Both the position numbers and the translations under genes were made by a program. Of a DNA stretch of 64,000 nucleotides, positions 36,881 through 44,177 are shown one piece after another. Source of the stretch: Oscillospiraceae bacterium Zagget12 (GTDB lineage Bacteria; Bacillota; Clostridia; UBA1381); NCBI GenBank assembly GCA_001941225.1, contig MSHM01000032.1:40591-104590 (forward strand), in the 5' to 3' direction. How positions within the stretch are numbered: position 1 is the first letter of the stretch; every line of letters begins with the position of its first letter. A model generated the notes under the pieces. That model was given only the letters and a program-made list of their open reading frames with translations, was not told the DNA's origin and did not search any database.

Positions 36881-38659
36881 ATGGATACAATGAGCGGTTT
36901 AAAACGCACACACTACTGCGGAGATGTAGAGGGTATAGGCAATGAGGTTGTCGTAGGCGGCTATGTGCAGAAAATAAGAGATTTGGGAAACCTTATTTTT
37001 ATAGACTTAAGGGACAGGACGGGCATAGTTCAGCTTGCCTTTGACGACGCTACAGACAGGGATATATTCGATAAGGCATCTTCCTGCCGCAGCGAGTATG
37101 TGCTTATGGCAAAGGGCGTTGTGAGAGAAAGAGAAAGCAAAAACAGCGTGATTAAAACGGGAAATATCGAGATAGACGTAAAGGATTTAAGAATCCTTGC
37201 AAAGGCGCAGACGCCGCCTTTTGAAATTGTTGACGATACCAACGTAAATGAGGAGCTGCGCTTAAAATACCGCTATCTTGACCTGAGAAGAAAGGTTTTG
37301 CAGGATAACCTTATTATGAGGAGCAAAATCGCAAAGGTAGCGAGAGATTATTATTACGAAAACGGCTTTATCGAAATTGAAACGCCGATGATGATTAAAT
37401 CAACGCCGGAGGGCGCGAGAGATTATCTTGTGCCGTCAAGAGTTCATCACGGCAAATTCTATGCTCTGCCACAGTCGCCGCAGATGTATAAGCAGCTGCT
37501 TATGATTGCCGGCTTTGACAGATATATTCAGCTTGCAAGATGTTTCCGCGATGAGGATTTAAGAGCGGACAGACAGCCCGAATTTACCCAGATTGACCTT
37601 GAAATGTCGTTTGTGGACGTTGAGGATATACTCGAAATGAACGAGGGATTTATCAAAAGACTGTTTAAAGAAATCCTTGATGTTGATATACCCACGCCGC
37701 TGCCGAGGCTTACCTATAAGGACGCAATGGAGCGTTACGGCTCGGATAAGCCGGACACGCGTTTCGGTATGGAGATATGTGATGTTTCGGAGCTTGTTAA
37801 GGACTGCGGTTTCGGCGTATTCGCGTCTGCGATTGAAAACGGCGGCAGCGTAAGGGCGATTGTCGCAAAGGACGCCGCAAAGACGCTTACGCGAAAGGAA
37901 ATAGACAAGCTTACGGAATATGTGCGCGGAATAGGCGCAAAGGGACTCGCTTTCGTGCGCTGGGTTGATGATGCGCCGTCTTGCAGCTTTGCGAAATTCC
38001 TTGCCGAGGGCGAGCTTGACGCTATTTTGAATAAGGTCGGCGCGCAAAAGAGCGACGTTGTTTTGTTTGTCGCGGATAAAAATAAGGTTACGCTGCCTGT
38101 GTTGGGCGCTCTCCGTTTAAAAGTCGCAAAGCAGCTTGATATTATTCCCGACGGGTATAATTTCCTTTGGATAACGGAGTTCCCGTTCTTTGAATACGAT
38201 GAGGACAGCGATTCCTGGATAGCGATGCACCACCCGTTTACAATGCCTATGGACGAATGTATACAGTATCTCGAATCCGACCCGGGCAAGGTTATCGCAA
38301 AGGCTTATGACCTTGTTTTAAACGGTACGGAGCTTTCAAGCGGCTCGATACGTATAACGGATTACGAGCTCCAGCAAAAGATGTTCCGCGCTCTCGGTCT
38401 TTCGGACGAGGAGATAGAGGCAAAATTCGGTTTCCTTGTTGAGGCGTATAAATACGGTGCCGCGCCTCACGGCGGTATGGGAATAGGCCTTGACAGACTT
38501 GCTATGATTATGACGGGCAATGACAGCTTGAGAGATGTAACAGCATTCCCGAAGGTTCAAAACGCGTCCGAACTTATGTCCGGCGCACCGAACGTGGTTG
38601 ACGGCGAACAGCTTGAGGAGCTTGCAATAAGCATTGTTCCGGATAAGAAAGAAAATTAA
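36881..38659 (+). CDS. aspS: Aspartyl-tRNA synthetase
   Basis: The 592-residue class II synthetase has an N-terminal anticodon-binding OB fold (about 1-110), motif 2 RCFRDEDLRADRQPEFTQID, the bacterial GAD insertion (about 290-410) and motif 3 GIGLDRLAMI. The length and the GAD domain fit bacterial AspRS. Whether it also charges tRNA-Asn cannot be decided here. GGAGGA sits eight bases before the ATG. Confidence 0.95.
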   Translation: MDTMSGLKRTHYCGDVEGIGNEVVVGGYVQKIRDLGNLIFIDLRDRTGIVQLAFDDATDRDIFDKASSCRSEYVLMAKGVVRERESKNSVIKTGNIEIDVKDLRILAKAQTPPFEIVDDTNVNEELRLKYRYLDLRRKVLQDNLIMRSKIAKVARDYYYENGFIEIETPMMIKSTPEGARDYLVPSRVHHGKFYALPQSPQMYKQLLMIAGFDRYIQLARCFRDEDLRADRQPEFTQIDLEMSFVDVEDILEMNEGFIKRLFKEILDVDIPTPLPRLTYKDAMERYGSDKPDTRFGMEICDVSELVKDCGFGVFASAIENGGSVRAIVAKDAAKTLTRKEIDKLTEYVRGIGAKGLAFVRWVDDAPSCSFAKFLAEGELDAILNKVGAQKSDVVLFVADKNKVTLPVLGALRLKVAKQLDIIPDGYNFLWITEFPFFEYDEDSDSWIAMHHPFTMPMDECIQYLESDPGKVIAKAYDLVLNGTELSSGSIRITDYELQQKMFRALGLSDEEIEAKFGFLVEAYKYGAAPHGGMGIGLDRLAMIMTGNDSLRDVTAFPKVQNASELMSGAPNVVDGEQLEELAISIVPDKKEN

Positions 38660-38754
38660 TATTCAGTTCATAATGATTTAACAAAGATTTTGTATAATAA
38701 GTAATATTAATATACGTGGTTATAGGTTTTATTGTTTGAGCAAAGGAGAAGTCT

Positions 38755-40107
38755 ATGCGAAAAATACAGAGAAACATAATTATAACCGCCGCTGTTATTG
38801 TATTGCTTATAGTCGCGGCAATAATCGTAGTCCGTCATATCAGCGCCGCAAGGACATTGGGAATAAATTCATCGGGTAAATCCGTTTATACTATTTATTC
38901 CGAGGACACAAGAGATATTGCCTATGTGGAGGTATCGAACGAAACAGAAACAATACGAGCGGAAAATCTCGGAAACGCGGTATGGACGGTAAACAATATG
39001 AGCAGCGACGAGGTTGACTCGTCCAAAGCCTACGGCTTGGCGGGCACCGTCTCAACGCTAACCTCAAAAAACAAAATTGAGGATACCGATTTATCAAAAT
39101 ATGGACTGGACAATCCAAGCGTTACCGTTACGATTTCCAAGAAAAACGGCGAAAGCGATACGCTGTATATAGGCGGCACAACTCCAAATTATGATGAATA
39201 TTACATTATGAAAAGCAACGATGACTCGATATATACCGTGTACGCGTTTAAGGTGGAAACGCTTAAGCAGCCTTTGGAGTATTATACGGAATTTAACCGT
39301 TTTAATGTTGAAACAGACAACATACTGGGAATAACGATAATAAAGAGCGATGAGCTTATAGATCTTAACAAAAAAAATAATGATTTGTGGGAAATGTCAT
39401 CTCCGTATTTGAGTGCCGCCAATAATGAGTACGTGGACAGAAAAATACTCTCGCAAATGGAGGGAATAGACCTCAGCGAGCCTCTTGAGGGCGTTGACGC
39501 GGGTATTACAAGCACATCTCCGGTTATTATATTATCGGTTAAGCCGTATGACAATATAAGCGGCAAATACGGCGACATATATACGGAAACCTTGATAATA
39601 GGGGCAACCGACAATGATAATTCCTATGTAAAATACAGGGACAAGATATATGCTGTTTCAGCCGACAACGTAGGATTTGCAAGCGAGTCGGCGTATAATA
39701 TAATAAACAAAATGCAGGCGTTTGTCGATATGGAGAAGATAGAGAGTATCACGCTGGAATACGGCGACACATCGCATACTATCGAGATAGAAAACGGCAA
39801 GGAGGCTGCGTTTAGGCTTGACGGAGATGCGGCGAATAAAAACGCCTCAATGACCATATGCAACAAGATTACAGGCTTATCCGTGGACGGCGTTTATAAC
39901 AACGAACCTATGGGTGACACGGTGCTTAAAATATCGTATAAGGGAATAAAGAGCATTGATGATACCGTTATGGAATTTAAGAAAATCGATGACGAAAACT
40001 GCGTGTTGGTTTGCGGCGGCATAGCACAATTTACGATTAAAGAAAGCAAAATATCGGATTTTATAGAATTATTTAATAATTACGCGGAAAATCCGCAGGA
40101 AGAATAG
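38755..40107 (+). CDS. DUF4340 domain protein
   Basis: The 450-residue protein has one N-terminal membrane helix (residues 8-28) and a large extracytoplasmic region with repeated beta segments. The stretch YGLDNPSVTVTIS and the following GGTTPNYDEYY are typical of DUF4340. Function unknown; such proteins often accompany ABC-type or GldG-like gliding/export systems, but none is adjacent. It is followed after 11 bases by an esterase gene, so the two form an operon. A TATAAT box at 38693-38698 may be its promoter; no good -35 was found. Confidence 0.78.
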   Translation: MRKIQRNIIITAAVIVLLIVAAIIVVRHISAARTLGINSSGKSVYTIYSEDTRDIAYVEVSNETETIRAENLGNAVWTVNNMSSDEVDSSKAYGLAGTVSTLTSKNKIEDTDLSKYGLDNPSVTVTISKKNGESDTLYIGGTTPNYDEYYIMKSNDDSIYTVYAFKVETLKQPLEYYTEFNRFNVETDNILGITIIKSDELIDLNKKNNDLWEMSSPYLSAANNEYVDRKILSQMEGIDLSEPLEGVDAGITSTSPVIILSVKPYDNISGKYGDIYTETLIIGATDNDNSYVKYRDKIYAVSADNVGFASESAYNIINKMQAFVDMEKIESITLEYGDTSHTIEIENGKEAAFRLDGDAANKNASMTICNKITGLSVDGVYNNEPMGDTVLKISYKGIKSIDDTVMEFKKIDDENCVLVCGGIAQFTIKESKISDFIELFNNYAENPQEE

Positions 40108-40118
40108 GGGATAATGCA

Positions 40119-40916
40119 ATGGAAAATTTATGGGGAGATCAAATTCCGTACTGGGACGATACATTTATCGAGCAGGAGGAAACAGAGCCGAGAAAGCCGA
40201 CCATAACAGCCTATCCGGCACATTCAAAGGGTGCGGTTATTGTGTTTGCCGGCGGCGCGTATTCAATGCGCGCGGAGCATGAGGGCAAGGGATATGCCGA
40301 ATTTTTAAATTCGATAGGTATGACGGCGTTTGTGGTTGATTACAGAGTGGCGCCGTATAAGCACCCTGCTCAGATAAGCGACGCGATACGCGCGGTAAGA
40401 TATGTTCGTTATCACGCGGATAAATACGGCATTGATAAGGATAAAATAGCGGTTATGGGTTCAAGCGCCGGCGGGCACCTTGCCGGTTCCGTTTCGGTGC
40501 ATTATGATAAGAAGATGTACGAAGAAACCGACGAAATCGACAAAACGGACTGCAAGCCGAACGCGACCGTTCTATGCTATCCCGTTATAGATATGTTTGA
40601 ATACAGACACGACGGTTCAAGACAAAATCTTATCGGAGAGCGCGCGCTGCACGCGGATAAGGAATTTATGTCGCTGTATAAGCATATAACAAAGGATACA
40701 CCTCAGGCGTTTATTTGGCATACATCGTCCGACCAGGCTGTTCCCGTGGAAAATTCTCTTATGTATGCGGACGCTTTAAGCAAGGTACAGGTTCCTTTTG
40801 AAATGCACATATATCCGCTCGGTCCTCACGGATTGGGTGTCGCGTCGGAGGTGCCGCATGTCGCTCAATGGCTTAATTCGCTTGATAATTGGCTTAAGCT
40901 TATTTCTTTTAAATAA
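40119..40916 (+). CDS. Alpha/beta hydrolase, acetyl-esterase-like
   Basis: The 265-residue cytoplasmic hydrolase has the nucleophile Ser116 in GSSAG, a catalytic Asp in HTSSDQAVP and His in LGPHGLG. The N-terminal FAGGAYSMRAEHEG resembles the oxyanion-hole region of the acetylxylan/BD-FAE-type esterase group. It probably removes acyl groups from small sugar or lipid esters. It is the second gene after the DUF4340 gene and has a weak GGGGATAATGCAATG start region. Confidence 0.83.
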   Translation: MENLWGDQIPYWDDTFIEQEETEPRKPTITAYPAHSKGAVIVFAGGAYSMRAEHEGKGYAEFLNSIGMTAFVVDYRVAPYKHPAQISDAIRAVRYVRYHADKYGIDKDKIAVMGSSAGGHLAGSVSVHYDKKMYEETDEIDKTDCKPNATVLCYPVIDMFEYRHDGSRQNLIGERALHADKEFMSLYKHITKDTPQAFIWHTSSDQAVPVENSLMYADALSKVQVPFEMHIYPLGPHGLGVASEVPHVAQWLNSLDNWLKLISFK

Positions 40917-40922
40917 TACGAA

Positions 40923-40958
40923 AAAAATCCTGCCGGCAAATGTCCGACAGGATTTTTC
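40923..40958. terminator. Bidirectional terminator between esterase gene and spoVM
   Basis: AAAATCCTG-C-CGG pairs with CCG-A-CAGGATTTT, with T-runs on both strands. It ends the plus-strand esterase operon and the minus-strand spoVM operon. Confidence 0.9.
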
Positions 40959-41027
40959 TTACATTTTAAACATTGTTTTAACAATACCCCTAAGACACTT
41001 CGGAACCTTCAGCACAACGATTTTCAT
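40959..41027 (-). CDS. spoVM: SpoVM-like spore morphogenesis peptide
   Basis: This 22-codon gene encodes MKIVVLKVPKCLRGIVKTMF plus two residues. It aligns without gaps to B. subtilis SpoVM (as I remember it, MKFYTIKLPKFLGGIVRAML...). Matches include Met1, Lys2, Lys7, Pro9, Lys10, Leu12, Gly14, Ile15, Val16 and Met19. SpoVM is an amphipathic helix that recognises the convex forespore membrane and anchors the SpoIVA coat base. A strong AAAGGAG (41042-41036) precedes the ATG, and a terminator follows directly. The Pro9 that is important for curvature sensing in SpoVM is present. It is 15 bases downstream of another small membrane-protein gene. Confidence 0.82.
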   Translation of the reverse strand: MKIVVLKVPKCLRGIVKTMFKM

Positions 41028-41042
41028 AACAATAACTCCTTT

Positions 41043-41207
41043 CTACCATTTGAACAGACAAAAATACCCAAAAGCCAGCAAAAAAATCATTTCAAGAACA
41101 GCTACCATAGCTATCGGAAGAAACGCTCCGGCAATCACTCCAAGGCAGAATGCCAGCACAGCCAATCCCGCCGCCTTTGAGCACCCTCTCATGCAGAAAT
41201 TAAGCAT
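41043..41207 (-). CDS. 54-residue hydrophobic membrane microprotein
   Basis: I do not recognise a family. The sequence starts MLNFCMRGCSKAAGLAVLAF and then has one long or two short membrane segments (about residues 12-51), ending in Lys-Trp. AGAGGTGGG lies five bases before the ATG. It stands directly upstream of spoVM on the same strand, so the two are probably co-transcribed and the product may act in the mother cell during sporulation. The Cys-Met-Arg-Gly-Cys start is unusual. Confidence 0.65.
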   Translation of the reverse strand: MLNFCMRGCSKAAGLAVLAFCLGVIAGAFLPIAMVAVLEMIFLLAFGYFCLFKW

Positions 41208-41234
41208 ATTTCCCACCTCTGTAATCTTTTAGTA

Positions 41235-41261
41235 TATAATATGCGCGCCGATATATTGTGT
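41235..41261 (-). promoter_or_regulatory. Possible mother-cell sigma (SigK/SigE-like) promoter of the spoVM operon
   Basis: On the minus strand an AC (41261-41260) is followed after 16 bases by CATATTATA (41243-41235), matching the CATANNNTA -10 pattern of sigma-K and close to sigma-E. Short motifs like this occur by chance, so support is limited. Confidence 0.35.
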
Positions 41262-41317
41262 GAGGAGATTTTTAGGATTTTTGCCGGTAAAATTAATTTA
41301 ACACTTATCGAATTATT

Positions 41318-41346
41318 TTGACTTATATAAACATCTGTGATATAAT
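41318..41346 (+). promoter_or_regulatory. Promoter of the nfeD operon
   Basis: TTGACT (41318-41323), a 17-base spacer and TATAAT (41341-41346), 24 bases before the ATG. Confidence 0.78.
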
Positions 41347-41369
41347 AGAATCGTAAGGAGGTATCATAT

Positions 41370-41888
41370 ATGGAAATGACGGCACTGATATGGCTTGCGG
41401 GAATAGCAGCCTTCGTTATACTGGAGGCGCTAACGTACCAAATAGTCAGCATATGGTTCGCCCTGGGAGCTGTGGGAGGTCTTACGGCCGCAATTTTGGG
41501 AGCGCAATTCAATATACAGATAACCGTATTTCTTATAATATCGGTTGTATTTCTGATATGTCTGCGTCCGTTATCCCGAAAGCTGATAAAAACCAAAAAG
41601 GAGAAAACAAATGTTGACAGCCTTATAGGCAAAGAAGTTCTAATAACGGAGGAGGTCGATAATCTTCTCGGAAAGGGAACCGGAAAAATCAACGGCTTAA
41701 CGTGGTCCGTAAAGAGTGCGGATAATTCCTTTATCGCCGCGAACGAAACGGCGGTTGTGGAAAGAATAACGGGTGTAAACCTTGTTGTAAAAAGAAAAGA
41801 GGTCATTGATGAAAAAACCAAAGATAACGGCGATAATATTGATTATCCTATTATGCACGGCGCACGCAGCGGGAGCGTCGGAAAATGA
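41370..41888 (+). CDS. NfeD-like membrane protein
   Basis: The 172-residue protein has two or three membrane helices (about residues 6-72) and a C-terminal OB-fold domain (about 80-145, with GLTWSVKSADNSFIAANETAVV). NfeD proteins partner SPFH/stomatin proteins in membrane domains, and an SPFH gene lies two genes downstream. The last 27 residues are read over the start of the next gene in another frame, an 80-base overlap. AAGGAGG precedes the ATG. Confidence 0.85.
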   Translation: MEMTALIWLAGIAAFVILEALTYQIVSIWFALGAVGGLTAAILGAQFNIQITVFLIISVVFLICLRPLSRKLIKTKKEKTNVDSLIGKEVLITEEVDNLLGKGTGKINGLTWSVKSADNSFIAANETAVVERITGVNLVVKRKEVIDEKTKDNGDNIDYPIMHGARSGSVGK

Positions 41889-42807
41889 AACGTACATTGA
41901 TTACGCCGTCGGCACTTTGGCGCAAAGCGACAGCCATACCGCTCTCGAAAGCTTTTCGGCGTATATGCCGTCCGTAATCATTTCATCATCTATGCTTTAC
42001 AGATACAATGAGGCGGTAAAAGCCGCACAAATTCTCGCGGAGGAGGCAGCGGCGGCAAATACCATACCCGAGGAAAAAGAGGGATTGGCGGATTTAAAGG
42101 AGCAAATCACATCGTACATCAATACGCGCGCCGGAGAGTGGGGCGTATACGTGAAAAATTTAAACACCAATGAATATTTGTCAATAAACGAGAAATCCTA
42201 TTCAAGCGCGAGCCTGATAAAGCTCTTTACTCTCGCGTCGGTCTATAACGAGCTTGAATACGGCTCCGTAACGCGTAGCGCGGAGGTTGACAATCTGCTC
42301 AATCTTATGATAACTCAGAGCAGCAACGCGGCTTTTAACGCTCTTACCGAAATAATCGGAGGCGGAAGTACGGTAAACGGCTTTGACGTGGAAAACGCGA
42401 ATACCTGCGCGCTTGGCTGCGTCAATACTCAGCATAAGTCGCAGCTTGTGGACAAGGCGGGAGAAAGCGCGATATTCGTCGGATATAATCTTACGTCGCC
42501 GGCGGACTGCGGCAATATATTGGAGATGATATACCGCGGCACGCTTGTTTCCGAAACGGCATCGGAGGAAATGCTAAGTCTTTTAAAGGCGCAAACGCGC
42601 ACATGGAAGATACCGTCGGCGCTGCCGGAGGGCACCGTCACGGCGAACAAAACAGGCGAAAACAGCAAGGTGGAGGGCGACGCGGCAATAGTCTATTCGC
42701 CCGCGTGTGACTACATATTGTGCGTAATCGGGAACGGCGACGTCGGCGCCGGAACGGAAACAATCAGGAATGTTTCATCGTCCGTTTACAGCTATTTTAA
42801 CAATTAA
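41809..42807 (+). CDS. Secreted class-A-beta-lactamase-like serine hydrolase
   Basis: The 332-residue protein has a signal peptide (ITAIILIILLCTAHAAGA), a linker, and a penicillin-recognising domain. All three active-site motifs are present: Ser135-x-x-Lys138 in SASLIKLF, Ser171-Ser-Asn173, and Lys281-Thr-Gly283. It may be a beta-lactamase, a peptidoglycan peptidase or an esterase; the class A Glu166 region is not clear. The start is the ATG at 41809 after AAAAGAGG, inside the 3' end of the NfeD gene. It separates the NfeD and SPFH genes in what looks like one operon. Confidence 0.8.
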   Translation: MKKPKITAIILIILLCTAHAAGASENETYIDYAVGTLAQSDSHTALESFSAYMPSVIISSSMLYRYNEAVKAAQILAEEAAAANTIPEEKEGLADLKEQITSYINTRAGEWGVYVKNLNTNEYLSINEKSYSSASLIKLFTLASVYNELEYGSVTRSAEVDNLLNLMITQSSNAAFNALTEIIGGGSTVNGFDVENANTCALGCVNTQHKSQLVDKAGESAIFVGYNLTSPADCGNILEMIYRGTLVSETASEEMLSLLKAQTRTWKIPSALPEGTVTANKTGENSKVEGDAAIVYSPACDYILCVIGNGDVGAGTETIRNVSSSVYSYFNN

Positions 42808-42835
42808 TTTTTATTATGAAAGAGGAGTATGAATT

Positions 42836-43723
42836 ATGTATGCAGCAATATTTATTTTAATAATTTTAGTTTTAATAATTTTAATAGCAAATATAAAAAT
42901 AGTTCCGCAGGCTCATTCGTATATAATCGAGCGTTTCGGAGGCTATCATTCAACATGGAGTGTCGGACTTCATTTTAAAATCCCGTTTATTGACAGAGTT
43001 GCAAAGAAAGTAAATCTTAAGGAGCACGTAGTGGATTTCCCGCCGCAGCCTGTTATTACAAAGGATAACGTAACTATGCAAATCGACACGGTCGTGTATT
43101 ATCAGATAACCGACCCAAAACTTTTCGCATACGGCGTTGAAAGACCTATGATGGCAATAGAAAATCTTACCGCGACAACGCTCAGAAATATCATAGGTGA
43201 CCTTGAGCTTGACGAAACGCTTACATCGCGCGACACCGTAAACACAAAAATGCGCACAATTCTTGATGAGGCGACCGACCCGTGGGGAATAAAGATAAAC
43301 AGAGTTGAGCTTAAAAACATTATGCCTCCGGCTGAAATTCAGGACGCGATGGAACGCCAGATGAAAGCGGAACGTGAAAGACGCGAATCCATACTCCGCG
43401 CCGAGGGAGAGAAAAAATCCGCGATACTTCTTGCCGAGGGTGAAAAGGAATCGGCGATACTCCGCGCCGAGGCTAAGAAACAGGCGGCAATCAAAGAGGC
43501 TGAGGGTAATGCCGAGGCTATCATAACCGTGCAGACCGCGGTTGCCGAGGGTATACGCAGAATTAACGAGGCAAATCCGAGCGATCCGTATATAGCCTTA
43601 AAGGCTCTTGAAAGCTTTGAAAAGGCGGCTGACGGCAAAGCGACAAAGATAATCATACCGTCGGATATGCAGGGACTTGCCGGACTTGCTACGTCAATAA
43701 AGGAAATTATTAAAAACGACTAA
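42836..43723 (+). CDS. SPFH/stomatin-prohibitin family protein (QmcA-like)
   Basis: The 295-residue protein has an N-terminal membrane helix (residues 3-20), an SPFH/band-7 domain (about 25-185, with ERFGGYHSTWSVGLHFKIPF) and a helical region. The helical part carries repeated Ala-Glu-Gly-Glu-Lys-Lys-Ser-Ala-Ile units (about 190-235). These form coiled coils in flotillin-like assemblies. It scaffolds membrane microdomains and probably works with the NfeD-like protein. GAGGAG precedes the ATG. A hairpin terminator at 43736-43769 follows. Confidence 0.9.
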   Translation: MYAAIFILIILVLIILIANIKIVPQAHSYIIERFGGYHSTWSVGLHFKIPFIDRVAKKVNLKEHVVDFPPQPVITKDNVTMQIDTVVYYQITDPKLFAYGVERPMMAIENLTATTLRNIIGDLELDETLTSRDTVNTKMRTILDEATDPWGIKINRVELKNIMPPAEIQDAMERQMKAERERRESILRAEGEKKSAILLAEGEKESAILRAEAKKQAAIKEAEGNAEAIITVQTAVAEGIRRINEANPSDPYIALKALESFEKAADGKATKIIIPSDMQGLAGLATSIKEIIKND

Positions 43724-44045
43724 AACGATTAATTTGAGGTTCCCGAATTATTTTTTCGGGAACCTCTTTAATATGTATGCGGCTGCTGTCGGTTGCCATC
43801 TTGGCAAGTATGCCGCTTACTTCATTATCACAGCTTTTGTTCATAATGATTATTTCACTTTCGGGATTTGCGTTTAGCGCCGTGCGTATCGTATCTTCAA
43901 CGCCGCTTGCGCCGCCGAGGACTTCAATCACAACGCACGAGCGCGTATTATTTTTCAGAATAGCCGCTATAATTTCCCTTGACAGGAAATAAATTCCCAA
44001 CACGCACAAGACCATAATTACAGTCAGCAGACATATATTGAGCAT
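43710..44045 (-). CDS. Small membrane-anchored protein of unknown function
   Basis: The 111-residue protein has one N-terminal membrane helix (about residues 2-26) and a short alpha/beta domain with VVIEVLGGASGVEDTIRTAL and SEIIIMNKS. No family was recognised. GGAGGTG lies seven bases before the ATG, so it is a real gene. It converges on the SPFH gene: its last codons overlap that gene's 3' end by 14 bases, and its coding sequence passes through the hairpin at 43736-43766. Confidence 0.7.
   Translation of the reverse strand: MLNICLLTVIMVLCVLGIYFLSREIIAAILKNNTRSCVVIEVLGGASGVEDTIRTALNANPESEIIIMNKSCDNEVSGILAKMATDSSRIHIKEVPEKIIREPQINRFSRF
43736..43769 (+). terminator. Terminator after the SPFH gene
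   Basis: A perfect 12-bp stem GAGGTTCCCGAA/TTCGGGAACCTC with a seven-base loop is followed by TTTAAT. The same bases are coding on the minus strand. Confidence 0.85.
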
Positions 44046-44107
44046 TTTTCACACCTCCACAGTATTATATGCGCAATATATTGGTTGTGTTAATGGTAGT
44101 GTTACGC

Positions 44108-44137
44108 TTGACAAACACCTGCAACTTGTATTAAAAT
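44108..44137 (+). promoter_or_regulatory. Promoter of the aconitase gene
   Basis: TTGACA (44108-44113), an 18-base spacer, TAAAAT (44132-44137). Confidence 0.72.
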
Positions 44138-44177
44138 AATATGTAATATAGAAAATTCATAATACGGAGGGATTATC

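Noticed and set aside
40798..41232. Plus-strand frame across the esterase 3' end and the spoVM region
   Set aside because: It crosses a strong terminator and is antisense to two small genes with good ribosome-binding sites.
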